Part shown: piece after piece, positions 1 to 9,604 of the stretch | Layout of the letters: each line of letters starts with the position of its first letter | How positions within the stretch are numbered: the stretch's first letter is position 1 | Notes under the pieces: model-generated | What the model saw: only the letters and a program-made list of their open reading frames with translations | Told to the model about the DNA's origin: nothing | The model's database searches: none | Made by a program: the position numbers and the translations under genes | Assembly (NCBI RefSeq): GCF_005870025.1 | Contig: NZ_VATA01000051.1 | Location: forward strand, 1-44,767 | Direction of reading: 5' to 3' | DNA length: 44,767 nucleotides | From: Poseidonocella sp. HB161398 | Lineage (GTDB): Bacteria > Pseudomonadota > Alphaproteobacteria > Rhodobacterales > Rhodobacteraceae

Positions 1-99
1 TCCCGAAGCCCGCCTGACCGTCCCGTTGTGGCAAAACTCGCAATGCGATGCGAGCAATATCAAATGCTTATCGATTTTGACGTCGAACTTGGGGGGTCC

Positions 100-1206
<1,107 letters not shown>

Positions 1207-1212
1207 TGCCGG

Positions 1213-1268
1213 GGCAGCCTGATCCTCTCCGGATCACCGTGGCACAAGTGCCGTCAGGAGAGGCTGCC
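1213..1268. repeat. Nested inverted repeats at the end of the cas7e relic
   Basis: The outer arms GGCAGCCT (1213-1220) and AGGCTGCC (1261-1268) are perfect inverted repeats. Between them are GATCC/GGATC (1221-1225, 1231-1235) and the short hairpin GGCAC-AA-GTGCC (1241-1252). The structure starts exactly where cas7e similarity stops, so it may be the end of an inserted or deleted element. No known element end was recognised. Confidence 0.35.
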
Positions 1269-1321
1269 CAACCCGTCATCCGGGCCGCTTCATTGTACTT
1301 TCATTGCTTGTTCGGGCAATG

Positions 1322-1344
1322 CCCAAGCCCGGCCAAGGCTTGGG
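1322..1344. terminator. Hairpin, probable terminator of the doxX-SDR operon
   Basis: CCCAAGCC (1322-1329) and GGCTTGGG (1337-1344) form a perfect 8-bp stem with a 7-base loop, 32 bases beyond the stop codon of the minus-strand SDR. There is no clean U-tract on the minus strand, so termination is inferred from position and stem strength. Confidence 0.45.
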
Positions 1345-1376
1345 AATGCGTTGTTGTTAGGTCGGCTCTGACTCTG

Positions 1377-2120
1377 TCACCGCGCGCTGTCGATGATGGA
1401 ACCCCCATCGGGCGTCATCGTATAGCCAGTGAGATACTGTGCATCCTTGCTAGCAAGGAAGAGGACCACAGGCGCGATATCCTCCTCGGGCGACCCGTAA
1501 CGTCCCAGAGGGTTCGTCGCCGGGGGGATGTCGGCTTCAGGGTCCCAGGTCTCGGCAACGGGAAGCAGGTTGTTCACGGTGATCTGGTCGGCAGCCCATT
1601 CGCGTGCGGCGGTCCGTGTCAATGCCCGTACGGCCTCTTTCGCCATGTTGTAGGGGGCCATGCCGGCAAGGCCGATCACGCCCGCCATCGAACCGAAATT
1701 GATCACACGGGGCTGGGAGCTTTGCTTCAGATGCGGATAGGCAGCCTGCATGCAGCGCAGATAAGCGATCGGGCCCATTTCCAGGTTGCGCTGTAGCTGC
1801 TCTGCCGGCAGATCCAGAACCGATGCAAAGGCGACGGATGGGTCGAAGGCGTTGTTCACGAGGATATCCAGGCCGCCATAGGTCTCGGCCACTTTGGCGA
1901 CGGCCGCCGTGATCTGGTCGGGGTCGCTGATATCGGCGGGGACAGCCAGCGCGATGCCGCCCGCAGCTTCGATCTCGGCCACGACTTCCTCGACATTGGT
2001 CGGCGTGCGCGAGAGAACGGCCACCTTGGCACCTTCTGCGGCAAACAGCTTCGCGGTGGCGCGGCCGATGCCGCGAGACGCGCCGGTCACCAGCGCAATC
2101 TTTCCGTCAAGTCTTCCCAT
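1377..2120 (-). CDS. Short-chain dehydrogenase/reductase (SDR)
   Basis: This 247-residue classical SDR has a Rossmann fold and uses NAD(P)H to reduce carbonyls or oxidise alcohols. The cofactor motif TGASRGIG is near residue 13 and the catalytic YNMAK (YxxxK) is preceded by the Ser in INFGSMAG. The usual NNAG motif reads NNAF. The C-terminus GYTMTPDGGSIID is typical of the family. The ATG at 2120 is chosen because GGAGATC precedes it; a longer open frame to 2246 would overlap the upstream gene. It lies 44 bases after the DoxX-like gene on the same strand, so the two probably form an operon facing the HxlR regulator. The substrate is unknown. Confidence 0.85.
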   Translation of the reverse strand: MGRLDGKIALVTGASRGIGRATAKLFAAEGAKVAVLSRTPTNVEEVVAEIEAAGGIALAVPADISDPDQITAAVAKVAETYGGLDILVNNAFDPSVAFASVLDLPAEQLQRNLEMGPIAYLRCMQAAYPHLKQSSQPRVINFGSMAGVIGLAGMAPYNMAKEAVRALTRTAAREWAADQITVNNLLPVAETWDPEADIPPATNPLGRYGSPEEDIAPVVLFLASKDAQYLTGYTMTPDGGSIIDSAR

Positions 2121-2164
2121 GTGTGATCTCCATTTCGGTATGTGCAGGGGAGGGGGGCGGGCGC

Positions 2165-2566
2165 CTATTGCGACGCGGCCTGGATCTGAGGTGCGTAGGG
2201 GGAGGGGGCTTCCCGCGCGGCGTTCTGTGTCGCGAAGGACAGGCACAGCAGCAGAAGGCCAATCATGGCCGGGATGGCGCCTGCAGGCTTTCTGACGCCT
2301 AGATGGGCGCTGCCGGACAGCAGCATGTGAAACAGGATGCCCGCATAGGCCAGATCGCTCAGGGCCGGGCTCAGGCGCAGGAGGATCACCACCGGGGCGG
2401 CGATCTTCACCACGACCATGAGCGGCACGAGATAGGGGGCAGGATAGTTCAGTTCAGCCAGAGCCTGGCGGACCCATGCCCCTTTGGCGAGGTAAATCGC
2501 CGCCGAACTGAGATAGAGAAGGGACAGGAGCACTGTGCTGGCCCAATAGAAACTTTCCAAGTTCAT
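2165..2566 (-). CDS. DoxX-like integral membrane protein
   Basis: This 133-residue protein has four predicted membrane segments (about residues 6-28, 44-64, 68-88 and 96-115), the size and layout of the DoxX-like family (PF13564 type). Such proteins are often encoded next to oxidoreductases and redox-responsive regulators; their biochemical role is poorly defined. The ATG at 2566 follows a strong GAGGAGG. It is the first gene after the divergent hxlR-type regulator and precedes an SDR, so control by that regulator is likely. Confidence 0.75.
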   Translation of the reverse strand: MNLESFYWASTVLLSLLYLSSAAIYLAKGAWVRQALAELNYPAPYLVPLMVVVKIAAPVVILLRLSPALSDLAYAGILFHMLLSGSAHLGVRKPAGAIPAMIGLLLLCLSFATQNAAREAPSPYAPQIQAASQ

Positions 2567-2671
2567 GCCGCCTCCTCATCCCGGGCCGTCGCGGGACCGG
2601 TTTGCTTTCTGTTCGAAGGGCGTCCTGTGCGATTTCTCCTGGCAGCGCCCGATGTGAAAGTGGAAATGCGC

Positions 2672-2690
2672 TGCAACATATGTTATTGCA
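2672..2690. promoter_or_regulatory. Palindromic candidate operator between DoxX and HxlR genes
   Basis: TGCAA and TTGCA arms (2672-2676 and 2686-2690) flank nine bases, and the 10-bp palindrome AACATATGTT (2675-2684) sits inside. The site lies between the divergent doxX-SDR operon and the hxlR-type gene, the position expected for the operator of a dimeric winged-helix regulator. Binding is inferred, not shown. Confidence 0.5.
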
Positions 2691-2732
2691 AGTAGGATGA
2701 ATTATTGACGGATAGTATGGAAGATGTGACTA

Positions 2733-3122
2733 ATGGGTGGTGAGCCGATCAACATGCACGAGGAGATGCGCCGCGCCTTCACCATGCTTGCCGGAAAATG
2801 GAAGCTGGAGATCATGTGGCTGCTGAACCAGAGGACGCACAGGTTCGGAGAGCTGCGCAAGCAGATACCCGGGATCACCCAGCACATGCTCACGTCCCAG
2901 CTCCGCGAGCTCGAAGCCGACGGGCTGGTCGTGAGGACCGTCTTCGCGGAAGTCCCGCCCCGGGTGGAATATGAGATGACTGACAAGGCCCGCGGCCTTG
3001 GTCCGACGATGCAAGCGCTGACAGCCTGGTGGGAGCAGTATGGGCACACCTTGCCGCCCAGGCCGTCGGCGCGTGGACGGAAGCCCTCCGGACCGGCAGC
3101 GCCGCGCGAGACAGGGTCCTGA
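2733..3122 (+). CDS. HxlR-family winged-helix transcriptional regulator
   Basis: This 129-residue protein has the HxlR fold from about residue 12 to 100: GKWKLEIMWLL, RFGELRKQIPGITQHMLTSQL as recognition helix region, and the wing ending PPRVEYEMTDKARGL. The proline- and arginine-rich tail (residues 106-129) is probably disordered. The ATG at 2733 follows GGAAG; a second ATG at 2754 is also possible. It is divergent from doxX-SDR and most likely regulates it. It contains no cysteine, so it is not a thiol-switch sensor like HypR or YodB. Confidence 0.88.
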   Translation: MGGEPINMHEEMRRAFTMLAGKWKLEIMWLLNQRTHRFGELRKQIPGITQHMLTSQLRELEADGLVVRTVFAEVPPRVEYEMTDKARGLGPTMQALTAWWEQYGHTLPPRPSARGRKPSGPAAPRETGS

Positions 3123-3162
3123 TCGCCGGAGAGCGGGTTGGCTCCACTTTCCGAATGTGGTG

Positions 3163-3197
3163 CGCGAGGACCGTAGTCCTCGCGGGTGCGGGGTTTT
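3163..3197 (+). terminator. Rho-independent terminator after the HxlR gene
   Basis: CGCGAGGAC (3163-3171) and GTCCTCGCG (3176-3184) form a perfect 9-bp stem with a CGTA loop, followed by a GGGGTTTT run. It lies between the convergent HxlR and GNAT genes, so the hairpin may serve both directions. Confidence 0.75.
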
Positions 3198-3228
3198 CCG
3201 GTGCGGAGCCTTGTCGCTCTGTTGATGC

Positions 3229-3927
3229 TCAGTTCTGCGACGGCATTCCGAGGTCCTTGCGAATGGCGTCAAGCGATTTGTGCTGTATGCCTTCGGAGTC
3301 GTAATTGTTAGGATCGAGCCAAGCCTCATAGGCAGGCCTGAGCGCCTTCCAGTCGCTGTCGAGCATGGCGAACCAGGCCGTGTCCCGGTTCTGGCCCTTG
3401 ACGATCATGTGCTGGCGAAAGACGCCTTCGTGCCGGAAGCCGAACCGCAGGGCTGCGCGCCTGGACGGCAGGTTCTCGTTGTTGCACTTCCATTCGAAGC
3501 GTCGGTAGCCCAGATCGTCGAAGACATGCCGGGCCGAGAGGTAGAGCGCTTCGGTTGCGGCCGGACGGCGGGACACCAGGGGCCCCCAGTAGATGTGTCC
3601 GATTTCGGCAACGCCATTGGCAGGATCGAGCCGCATGAGGGCCTGACGGCCTGCCACTTTGCCTGATGCCTTGTCGATGACCGCGTAGAAAAGCGGGTCC
3701 TCACTGACCGCGGCCTGTTCCACCCAGGCGTGGAACTCGATGCGGTCCTGCGGAGGCAGGTCGGGCAGCCAACGGAAGCGTTCGTCGCCATCGGGCTGCG
3801 CAGACGCATCGAACAGACCATCAGCGTGCCTGGCCGGATCAAGCTTTTCCAAAAGGACGAAGCGGCCTTCCATCGGTTCGGCCGGAGGTTTCGGACGTGG
3901 CGTCCAATGAGACATGTCTTCTGCCAT
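3229..3927 (-). CDS. GNAT family N-acetyltransferase (RimJ/RimL type)
   Basis: This 232-residue protein contains the RimJ/RimL-like acetyltransferase domain (about residues 20-185): GRFVLLEKLDPARH at the start, then AEIGHIYWGP, ATEALYLSARHVFDDLGYRRFEWKC and SRRAALRFGFRHEGVFRQH. It transfers acetyl groups from acetyl-CoA to an amine; the acceptor is unknown. Of three in-frame ATGs, 3927 is preferred because the GGAG inside the earlier ATG codon region (3939) is correctly spaced for it. It lies 32 bases downstream of the cupin gene on the same strand and is probably cotranscribed with it. Confidence 0.85.
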   Translation of the reverse strand: MAEDMSHWTPRPKPPAEPMEGRFVLLEKLDPARHADGLFDASAQPDGDERFRWLPDLPPQDRIEFHAWVEQAAVSEDPLFYAVIDKASGKVAGRQALMRLDPANGVAEIGHIYWGPLVSRRPAATEALYLSARHVFDDLGYRRFEWKCNNENLPSRRAALRFGFRHEGVFRQHMIVKGQNRDTAWFAMLDSDWKALRPAYEAWLDPNNYDSEGIQHKSLDAIRKDLGMPSQN

Positions 3928-3959
3928 TTCAATCTCCATAAGTCTTGGGTAGCGATCAC

Positions 3960-4361
3960 TCAGCCCGCTGCCGTGTCAGGCCCGTCGACGTTCTCCAGCG
4001 TTTCTCCCTGTCCGATCCGCACGAAGACATACCGGACATCATCACCGCCCTCGAGAATCTGGGCGCGATGGATCAGATGGCGCGGAAAGTAGGCATAGTC
4101 TCCAGCACCGAGCTCGAAGGACTGCTTTCCGCCCAGGCCATGGTCCACGCGGATGCGTCCGGACAGCATGTACATCACGCTGTCGAAGTCCTTGTGATGA
4201 TGCCATTGGCTGGGCTGATCCAGGGCGGTGACGTGGCATTCTCCGACCCAGAGCTCTCCGGCCTCAAGGGCCTTGCGTCGAACTTGTCCTGGCGTGAGCG
4301 GGCCCTCCTCGAGTTCGTTCGAGCGGATCACGCCGATTTTCTTGAACAATTCTGCACCCAT
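3960..4361 (-). CDS. Single-domain cupin protein
   Basis: This 133-residue cupin has metal-ligand candidates in QWHHHKDFDSV (His54-56) and in the second motif GDYAYFPRHLIHRAQ (His95, His98). These small cupins bind a divalent metal and may be dioxygenases, isomerases or binding proteins. The ATG at 4361 follows GAGGA; upstream in-frame codons lack a ribosome binding site. It lies between an AraC gene (101 bases upstream) and the GNAT gene (32 bases downstream), all on the minus strand. Its substrate cannot be inferred. Confidence 0.8.
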   Translation of the reverse strand: MGAELFKKIGVIRSNELEEGPLTPGQVRRKALEAGELWVGECHVTALDQPSQWHHHKDFDSVMYMLSGRIRVDHGLGGKQSFELGAGDYAYFPRHLIHRAQILEGGDDVRYVFVRIGQGETLENVDGPDTAAG

Positions 4362-4462
4362 GTTCTGATGTCCTCGCCATATCTGCTTTCGGGGCGATCT
4401 TTCGCATGGTTCGTTGCGCGACGGCAGGACAAGTTTTGTCGCCAAGCGGACATGTTGTTAGG

Positions 4463-5269
4463 TTAATCAAGGCGCAGTGCCCGGGCCTGCGCAGGTGTCA
4501 GGCCAAAGGCACGCCGGAACGCGACACCAAATGCAGACTGGCTGCTGAAACCGACCTTCTGTGCGATGCGCGGAAGATCCCCATCAGTCATGAGCAGCAC
4601 GAAGGCCGCGTTCAGTCTGGCCTGCAACCGCCATTGCCCGAAGGTCATCCCGGTTTCGCGCAGGAAGAGTCGCGCAAGCGTGCGGGAGGAGGCGCCGCAG
4701 GTCTCGCCCCAGTCATCCAGCGACCGCGCGTCCGCGGGGTTATCCATGATCGCCTTGGCAACCCGCGACGCCCGCGCCTCCCGAACGGAGGGCAGCCTGG
4801 TGAGAAGGGTTCTGGAGCGCCGGATTTCGTCGATGATGAGAGCTATGATATGCGGGCACCTACCGTCCTGTTCCCAGTCTATGGGCTCGTTGCAGATCGC
4901 CACAAGCAACTCGCGCAATAGCGGGCCGACAGTCAGGACCCGCGCTTCTGGCGCGACCGTGGCGGCCAGCGTCCGGTCTATGAACATCTCCCGCATGGAA
5001 ACCTCTCCTTCCATGAAAATGGAATGGTCCTCGTCCGGAGGAAGAAACAGCGCCTTGGTGGGCGGCAACACGAAGTAGGCGTCTTCGGTCTCAACGTTCA
5101 TCACGCCCGAGATGCCGTAGATCAGCTGTGCCTTCGGATGGCTGTGCATGCCGGTATGCAGGCCACTTGGGTAGTCCATGGAAAAGCCGACCGCCATGCG
5201 GTCAGCCTGTTCGTAAACATCAATCAACGCTTGGCGTTCTGGCGAAAGAAAGGTCGATCTTGGCTCCAT
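4463..5269 (-). CDS. AraC-family transcriptional regulator with N-terminal cupin domain
   Basis: The 268-residue protein has a cupin-like sensor part (about residues 30-110, with GMHSHPKAQLIYGISG and FLPPDEDHSIFM) and a C-terminal double helix-turn-helix (about 165-265, with CGASSRTLARLF and IAQKVGFSSQSAFGVAFRRAFGLTP). This is the NimR/YdeO-like layout of one-component regulators. It is followed by cupin and GNAT genes and preceded, 88 bases upstream, by an SDR on the same strand. It probably controls some of these neighbours, though no operator was identified. Confidence 0.87.
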   Translation of the reverse strand: MEPRSTFLSPERQALIDVYEQADRMAVGFSMDYPSGLHTGMHSHPKAQLIYGISGVMNVETEDAYFVLPPTKALFLPPDEDHSIFMEGEVSMREMFIDRTLAATVAPEARVLTVGPLLRELLVAICNEPIDWEQDGRCPHIIALIIDEIRRSRTLLTRLPSVREARASRVAKAIMDNPADARSLDDWGETCGASSRTLARLFLRETGMTFGQWRLQARLNAAFVLLMTDGDLPRIAQKVGFSSQSAFGVAFRRAFGLTPAQARALRLD

Positions 5270-5357
5270 AAGGCCAGACTAGGTGACCCGTGCCCGGGCC
5301 GCAATCTGGCGTTTTCTCAGCCCATTTGGTCGATCCTGCCTCCCTACAGCCGCGCGG

Positions 5358-6101
5358 CTACCAGGGCTGGTTTGCCGGACCCACGGTGAACTCGTTGATC
5401 GTCGTGTCCTCCGGCTGGTCGATGGCGATGGCCACGACACTGGCAACGCGCTCGGCCGGAATCCCGTAGGTTTTGTAGATGCCGTGCAGCGCATCAGAGG
5501 TCTTTTCATCCCCGATCGCATTCAGCAGCTCGGTGGTGATCGCTGCCGGATAGATCGTGGCGGTCCGGATGTTGGTGCCCTCCATTGCGGATTCCATGCG
5601 CAGGACTTCCATGAAGTTCTTAACGAACCATTTCGTGCCGCCATAAACGGCCCCGTTCGGGTAGGCTTTCAGGCCAGCGATGGAAGACGTAGCGATAATT
5701 TGACCGCCCTTTTGCGCAAGGAACGAGGGCAGGATCGCGGCCACCCCGTTGAGCACACCCTTGACGTTGACATCGACCATCTGGTGCCACTCGTCGGTGC
5801 GCAGGGCCGAGAGGGGAGAGTTCGGCATGATCCCCGCATTGAGGAAGACGACGTCCACGCGGCCATAGGTTTCCTTTGCGAGCCTGACGATGGCCTCGTT
5901 CTCGTCCTGCCGGGTGACGTCCAGTTCCTGATAGACCGCCTGGCCGCCTGCGCCGGTGATCTCGTCTGCGATGACCTTGAGCTTGTCGGCACGGCGCGCA
6001 CCGAGGACGATCCTGGCGCCCTTGCTGGCCAGAAGCCTGGCTGTTGCCTCGCCGATGCCGGAGGAGGCGCCGGTGATGATGACGACCTTGTCCTTGATCA
6101 T
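5358..6101 (-). CDS. Short-chain dehydrogenase/reductase (YdfG-like)
   Basis: This 247-residue classical SDR has TGASSGIG at residues 10-17, NAGIMP, and a catalytic S...YGGTK motif. The sequence ends in the NEFTVGPANQPW type seen in NADP-dependent YdfG-like and clavaldehyde-dehydrogenase-like SDRs, which reduce small aldehydes, ketones or hydroxy acids. The ATG at 6101 is chosen because AAGGA precedes it. It is clearly related to the SDR at 7543-8289 (similar [20 protein letters not shown] and INEV/INEF endings), so the two are paralogues in the same minus-strand gene string. Confidence 0.87.
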   Translation of the reverse strand: MIKDKVVIITGASSGIGEATARLLASKGARIVLGARRADKLKVIADEITGAGGQAVYQELDVTRQDENEAIVRLAKETYGRVDVVFLNAGIMPNSPLSALRTDEWHQMVDVNVKGVLNGVAAILPSFLAQKGGQIIATSSIAGLKAYPNGAVYGGTKWFVKNFMEVLRMESAMEGTNIRTATIYPAAITTELLNAIGDEKTSDALHGIYKTYGIPAERVASVVAIAIDQPEDTTINEFTVGPANQPW

Positions 6102-6182
6102 GATGAAGTCCTTTCTTCGATCCGTTGTCGCCAGGTCCTTTGGCAACCATGGGGGTGGGGAGGCGTCCTGTCCTGTGCGTGG

Positions 6183-6947
6183 CTAAAGCCGGATTCCGGA
6201 CAGGGCCTGACACTGTTCCAGCAGCCGGGTCTGGATGTCTGTCTCGCGCGTGCCGCACTGAGGCTGGCGCACGCCCATGTGATAGAGGAATTCGCCGCTC
6301 AGCTTCTCCAGCTGCCTGGGCGCACCCGCTGCCAGCGCAGCCTGGGTCTTGGTCCCCTGCTCCAGATCGTCGGGGGCAGAGCGCCCGCCCATCCGGGTCG
6401 GGACCCAGCCGGGATCCACGGCGTTGGAGCGGGTATCCGGGCGCAGGCGTGCCACGGCGAAGGCCAGGGCGGTCACGAGGAACTTGCTTTCGGAATAGGC
6501 GGAATAGCCGCTCCAGTTGCGGCGACGCCAGAGCATGTCGTCAAGGTCAGGCGTGACGAAATGCATGTCCGAGCTGAGATAGACCAGACGTTTGGGGCCC
6601 TGGATGCTTGCCGTCAGAATGTAGGGGGCAAGGACATTGACGCCGAAGAGGTCAGGGATGCCGTCAGACGTCAGTGTCAGTCCCGTATCGGCACCTAGCC
6701 CGGCATTGTGGATCACGGCATCGGGCGCGCCGAGCGCGTTGACCTGGTCCGCGACATCGAGGGCACCGGAGACCGTGCTGATGTCGCCTGTCACGATGTC
6801 GGCAACGTCGCTGAGGTTCTGCTTCAGCGTGTCGGCCCGGAAGGCGTTACGGGCATGGAAGATCACCTCGTGACCCGCCGAAAGGAGGGTTCTGGCCGCC
6901 ATCAGGCCGAGGCCGGTTGTCGATCCGGTGACGAAGATGCGCGCCAT
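6183..6947 (-). CDS. SDR-family NAD(P)-dependent oxidoreductase
   Basis: This 254-residue protein begins directly with the cofactor motif TGSTTGLG (residues 7-14). It has HNAG, LVYLSSDMH and a YSESK catalytic motif. The C-terminal part (SNAVDPGWVPTRMGG, APDDLEQG, GEFLYHMG) is unusual and closely matches the Tat-exported SDR at 13023-13997, so these two are paralogues with different cell locations. The ATG at 6947 follows AGGAG. It lies between the lipocalin-like gene and another SDR, all on the minus strand. The substrate is unknown. Confidence 0.85.
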   Translation of the reverse strand: MARIFVTGSTTGLGLMAARTLLSAGHEVIFHARNAFRADTLKQNLSDVADIVTGDISTVSGALDVADQVNALGAPDAVIHNAGLGADTGLTLTSDGIPDLFGVNVLAPYILTASIQGPKRLVYLSSDMHFVTPDLDDMLWRRRNWSGYSAYSESKFLVTALAFAVARLRPDTRSNAVDPGWVPTRMGGRSAPDDLEQGTKTQAALAAGAPRQLEKLSGEFLYHMGVRQPQCGTRETDIQTRLLEQCQALSGIRL

Positions 6948-6971
6948 GGGTCGGGCACTCCTGTTGAAGTT

Positions 6972-6989
6972 GGGCCGGCGGACCGGCCC
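6972..6989. terminator. GC hairpin between lipocalin-like and SDR genes
   Basis: GGGCCGG (6972-6978) and CCGGCCC (6983-6989) form a perfect 7-bp stem with a 4-base loop in the 48-base gap. There is no U-tract. It could reduce readthrough or protect the upstream mRNA. Confidence 0.35.
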
Positions 6990-6995
6990 GGTTGG

Positions 6996-7430
6996 TCACA
7001 TGCGGTCGTAGGTGACGCGCCAGGGTTCGCTGGAATTGGCCGGTCCGATCGTCAGCTGATCGCCCTCCACCGACCAGACGCGGGTCAGGTCCTGACCGAT
7101 CAGGTCGCGCACGAGCGACGACTCGACCGTGATGGTGAAGGTGCCGTCCTGGTCGTCGATAGCGACGGGGCCGTAATACGCCTCGTAGGCATTCGCGGTA
7201 TAGGGCGTGGGCGCGGCATCGGGGTCGGCATCCATGGCCTGGACCGAGAGCGTGCCCGCCTCGGTGAAGATCAGCTGGCCGCTATAGGGGATAGTGGAGG
7301 TGGTGCCGTCATCCTGGGTGATCATGAGCGCGGTCATGCGCCAGGCACCGATGATCGGCGACGTGGCGTCCTGAGCGAAGGCAGGCATGCACAGCATGAG
7401 GGCTGTGACGGCCAGAACGGGAAATTTCAT
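6996..7430 (-). CDS. Exported lipocalin-like domain protein
   Basis: This 144-residue protein has a Sec signal peptide (about residues 1-20, ending MPAFAQ). The mature part resembles the lipocalin-like family: IIGAWRMTAL at the start, then STIPYSGQLIFTEAGTLSVQ and a late TRVWSVEGDQLTI strand. Such small beta-barrel proteins are thought to bind hydrophobic ligands, and this one would work in the periplasm. The ATG at 7430 follows AAAGGAC. It sits between two SDR genes on the same strand. Ligand and function are unknown. Confidence 0.75.
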   Translation of the reverse strand: MKFPVLAVTALMLCMPAFAQDATSPIIGAWRMTALMITQDDGTTSTIPYSGQLIFTEAGTLSVQAMDADPDAAPTPYTANAYEAYYGPVAIDDQDGTFTITVESSLVRDLIGQDLTRVWSVEGDQLTIGPANSSEPWRVTYDRM

Positions 7431-7474
7431 TCTTGTTGTCCTTTCTATTGGAAAGGCGCGTTGGCGCCGGGGGG

Positions 7475-7498
7475 CACCGGCCACGGACGTGGCCGGTG
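7475..7498. terminator. Strong hairpin after the SDR at 7543
   Basis: CACCGGCCAC (7475-7484) and GTGGCCGGTG (7489-7498) form a perfect 10-bp stem with a GGAC loop, 45 bases beyond the SDR stop. It may end or weaken the MFS-SDR transcript before the lipocalin-like gene. No U-tract follows on the minus strand. Confidence 0.5.
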
Positions 7499-7542
7499 AT
7501 TGGGCGGGAAAGCACCTGCACCAGCTGCTTCGCCTTTTCTGG

Positions 7543-8289
7543 TCAGACCGGCTGTTGGACCGGACGGAACAGGACTTCGTTGATGTCGACATTCTCGGGC
7601 TCGTTGATCGCGAAGGCGACCGCGCGCGCGAAGGTGCCGGGCTCGATCGCGAACCTGGAGACCGCGTCCTTCACCCCTGCGCGCACATCCGCCTCGCCGA
7701 TGTGGTCGGTGAGCTCCGTGTTGACCGCGCCCGGCGAGATGACGGTGGTGCGAATGTTGTAGGGCTTCGTTTCCTTGCGCAGCCCTTCCGACACCGCGCG
7801 GACGGCGAATTTCGTTGCGCAGTAGACGGCGGCACCCGGATCCACGACATGGCCGTAGACGGAGGACACGTTGATGACATGACCAGACTTCTGAGCCTGC
7901 ATGTGCGGCAGGACGGCGGCGATGCCGTAGAGCATGCCCTTGAGATTGACGTCGATCATGCGATCCCATTCGTCGGTTTTCAGGCGCTCCAGCGGGGCAA
8001 GCGGCATGAGACCGGCATTGTTCAGCATGACGTCGACCCGGCCATAGACTTCGATCGCGCGGGCGACCAGGGCCTTCACCTGCTCCTTGTCGGTCACGTC
8101 GGTCTGGACCGCGGTCGCCTGGAAGCCCGCCTCGGTCAGTTCCTTCGCGAGGGCGTCGATCCGATCCGCACGGCGAGCGCCGAGCACGACCCGTGCGCCT
8201 TTTTCCGCGAGGTGGCGGGCGGTAGCGGCACCGAGTCCGCTGCTGGCACCGGTGATGACGACGACTTTGTTTGCGATGTTCTCAGACAT
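7543..8289 (-). CDS. Short-chain dehydrogenase/reductase (YdfG-like)
   Basis: This 248-residue classical SDR has TGASSGLG at about residues 13-20, [20 protein letters not shown] and the catalytic YCATK. It ends in [17 protein letters not shown], typical of the same small-carbonyl SDR group as the gene at 5358. The ATG at 8289 follows AAGGAG and overlaps the stop of the upstream MFS gene by 8 bases, so the two are very likely translationally coupled. A shared job is plausible: the enzyme modifies a compound that the transporter exports. Confidence 0.88.
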   Translation of the reverse strand: MSENIANKVVVITGASSGLGAATARHLAEKGARVVLGARRADRIDALAKELTEAGFQATAVQTDVTDKEQVKALVARAIEVYGRVDVMLNNAGLMPLAPLERLKTDEWDRMIDVNLKGMLYGIAAVLPHMQAQKSGHVINVSSVYGHVVDPGAAVYCATKFAVRAVSEGLRKETKPYNIRTTVISPGAVNTELTDHIGEADVRAGVKDAVSRFAIEPGTFARAVAFAINEPENVDINEVLFRPVQQPV

Positions 8290-9502
8290 GAGAAACTCCT
8301 TCGGGTTGGTATTTGAGGGATGAGTTGGCCGTGGACCGAACGGTGGCTGCGGCAAGAAGCGCTGATCCGATCAGCAGGAGAGAGGAGAGCAGGAAGCCGC
8401 TCCACCAACCGACGTGATCGAACAGGACTCCGCCGACGAAAGCTCCGCCCGCGAGGGCACATTGCATGAGGGCGACTTGCAGTCCGCCGCCTGCTTCGAG
8501 ATTGTCAGGGATGGTTCGTGCCATCCAGGCGTTCCAGGCGACGATCAGCGGGCTCGTGAAAAGCCCCCAGAGAACCAGCAGAGAAGCGGTGATGGGCTTC
8601 ACGTCTCCCGATGCGATCAGGGTGAGCGCGATGATCGCGGTGATCACGGGAAGGCCGATCAGGACGGGATTGGTGCCCCGGCGCAGGACGCGCCCGATCA
8701 GGGTCAGACCCGCCAGCCCGCCAAGGCCGAGGCCGAGCAGTGCGAACGAGACGGCAACGTCGTGAAAGCCCGTGACGCTCTCGAGAAAAGGCCTCAGATA
8801 GATTGACAGGGTATTTTGGCCGATGAAGGCAACTGCAATGGCAGCCATGCCGGTCGCGAAGTCTTTCCGGTTCAGAAGGCCAACCATCGCGCCGATCGAG
8901 GCCGAAGCCTTGGGGGGCATCTTGGGGAGCACGGCAAGCTGCCAGACGAGAAGCGCAACTCCGATCGGAACTGTGACGAGGAAGGTCGTGCGCCAGCCGA
9001 TCAGGGCCTCAAGGAAGCTGCCGAGCGGGGCTGCGATCACAAGCGCAGACGCGTTTCCGATCTGCAGCAGCGCGATGGCCTTTGTGACATCCTCCTTGCG
9101 CGCGAGACGGGCGGCGAGCGAGGTTGACAGTGACCAGAACCCCCCGATGGCGATACCGGCAAGGGCGCGGCCAGCAAGGAAGACCGTGAAGTTGGGTGCA
9201 ATGGCGACCGCAAGGCTAGATGTGGTGAGAGCGGCCGTGTACATCAGCACCGTCTTGCGGCGATCAATATGACCGAGCAGCGTATTGCCAAGCAGGCTTG
9301 CCATCACGGCCAACGCGCCGGAGACGACAATCGACAGTCCGGCTTGCCCCTCGGTAATTGAAAGATCCGCAGCAATCGGTGTCAGAAGGCTTGCAGGCAT
9401 GAATTCGAGGCCGACAAGCAGAAAGGCCAGCACAGAAAGGCTGGTAACTGCCATCCACGGCGTTGCCGTCGGCTCAATTTTCGTGGTCGTGGCGATACTC
9501 AT
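8282..9502 (-). CDS. MFS transporter, DHA1 family (drug/metabolite exporter type)
   Basis: The 406-residue protein has about twelve membrane helices. The N-terminal part reads [17 protein letters not shown], the loop between helices 2 and 3 has GHIDRRK, and helix 4-5 has [16 protein letters not shown], the signature of DHA1 exporters of the NepI/AraJ/YdhP group. It exports small molecules by proton antiport. It is clearly paralogous to the transporter at 16426-17634 (EFMPVSLLTPMAASL). It is first in a minus-strand string and divergent from a LysR gene that probably regulates it. The exported substrate is unknown. Confidence 0.87.
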   Translation of the reverse strand: MSIATTTKIEPTATPWMAVTSLSVLAFLLVGLEFMPASLLTPIAADLSITEGQAGLSIVVSGALAVMASLLGNTLLGHIDRRKTVLMYTAALTTSSLAVAIAPNFTVFLAGRALAGIAIGGFWSLSTSLAARLARKEDVTKAIALLQIGNASALVIAAPLGSFLEALIGWRTTFLVTVPIGVALLVWQLAVLPKMPPKASASIGAMVGLLNRKDFATGMAAIAVAFIGQNTLSIYLRPFLESVTGFHDVAVSFALLGLGLGGLAGLTLIGRVLRRGTNPVLIGLPVITAIIALTLIASGDVKPITASLLVLWGLFTSPLIVAWNAWMARTIPDNLEAGGGLQVALMQCALAGGAFVGGVLFDHVGWWSGFLLSSLLLIGSALLAAATVRSTANSSLKYQPEGVSHV

Positions 9503-9575
9503 CAGTCGAGCTCTTCGGTTTGTGTTCTGGACTGCGAAGTAAGGCTGTTGGTTTTGGGCGACTAGATGCCATAAT

Positions 9576-9602
9576 GTGAACCTAGTAGTGAAATAGGTTC
9601 AC
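9576..9602. promoter_or_regulatory. Perfect inverted repeat in the MFS/LysR divergent promoter
   Basis: GTGAACCTA (9576-9584) and TAGGTTCAC (9594-9602) are perfect arms around nine bases. The right arm ends two bases before the LysR start codon, where a Shine-Dalgarno would sit, so a bound regulator or an RNA hairpin could block LysR expression. This fits an autoregulatory LysR-type site. Confidence 0.6.
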
Positions 9603-9604
9603 CA

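Noticed and set aside
1265-1362. Integron attC-like ends (GCCCAAC at 1265-1271 and GTTAGGT at 1356-1362)
   Set aside because: The end boxes fit the loose RYYYAAC/GTTRRRY pattern, but no matching inner L boxes were found and no cassette or integrase is present.
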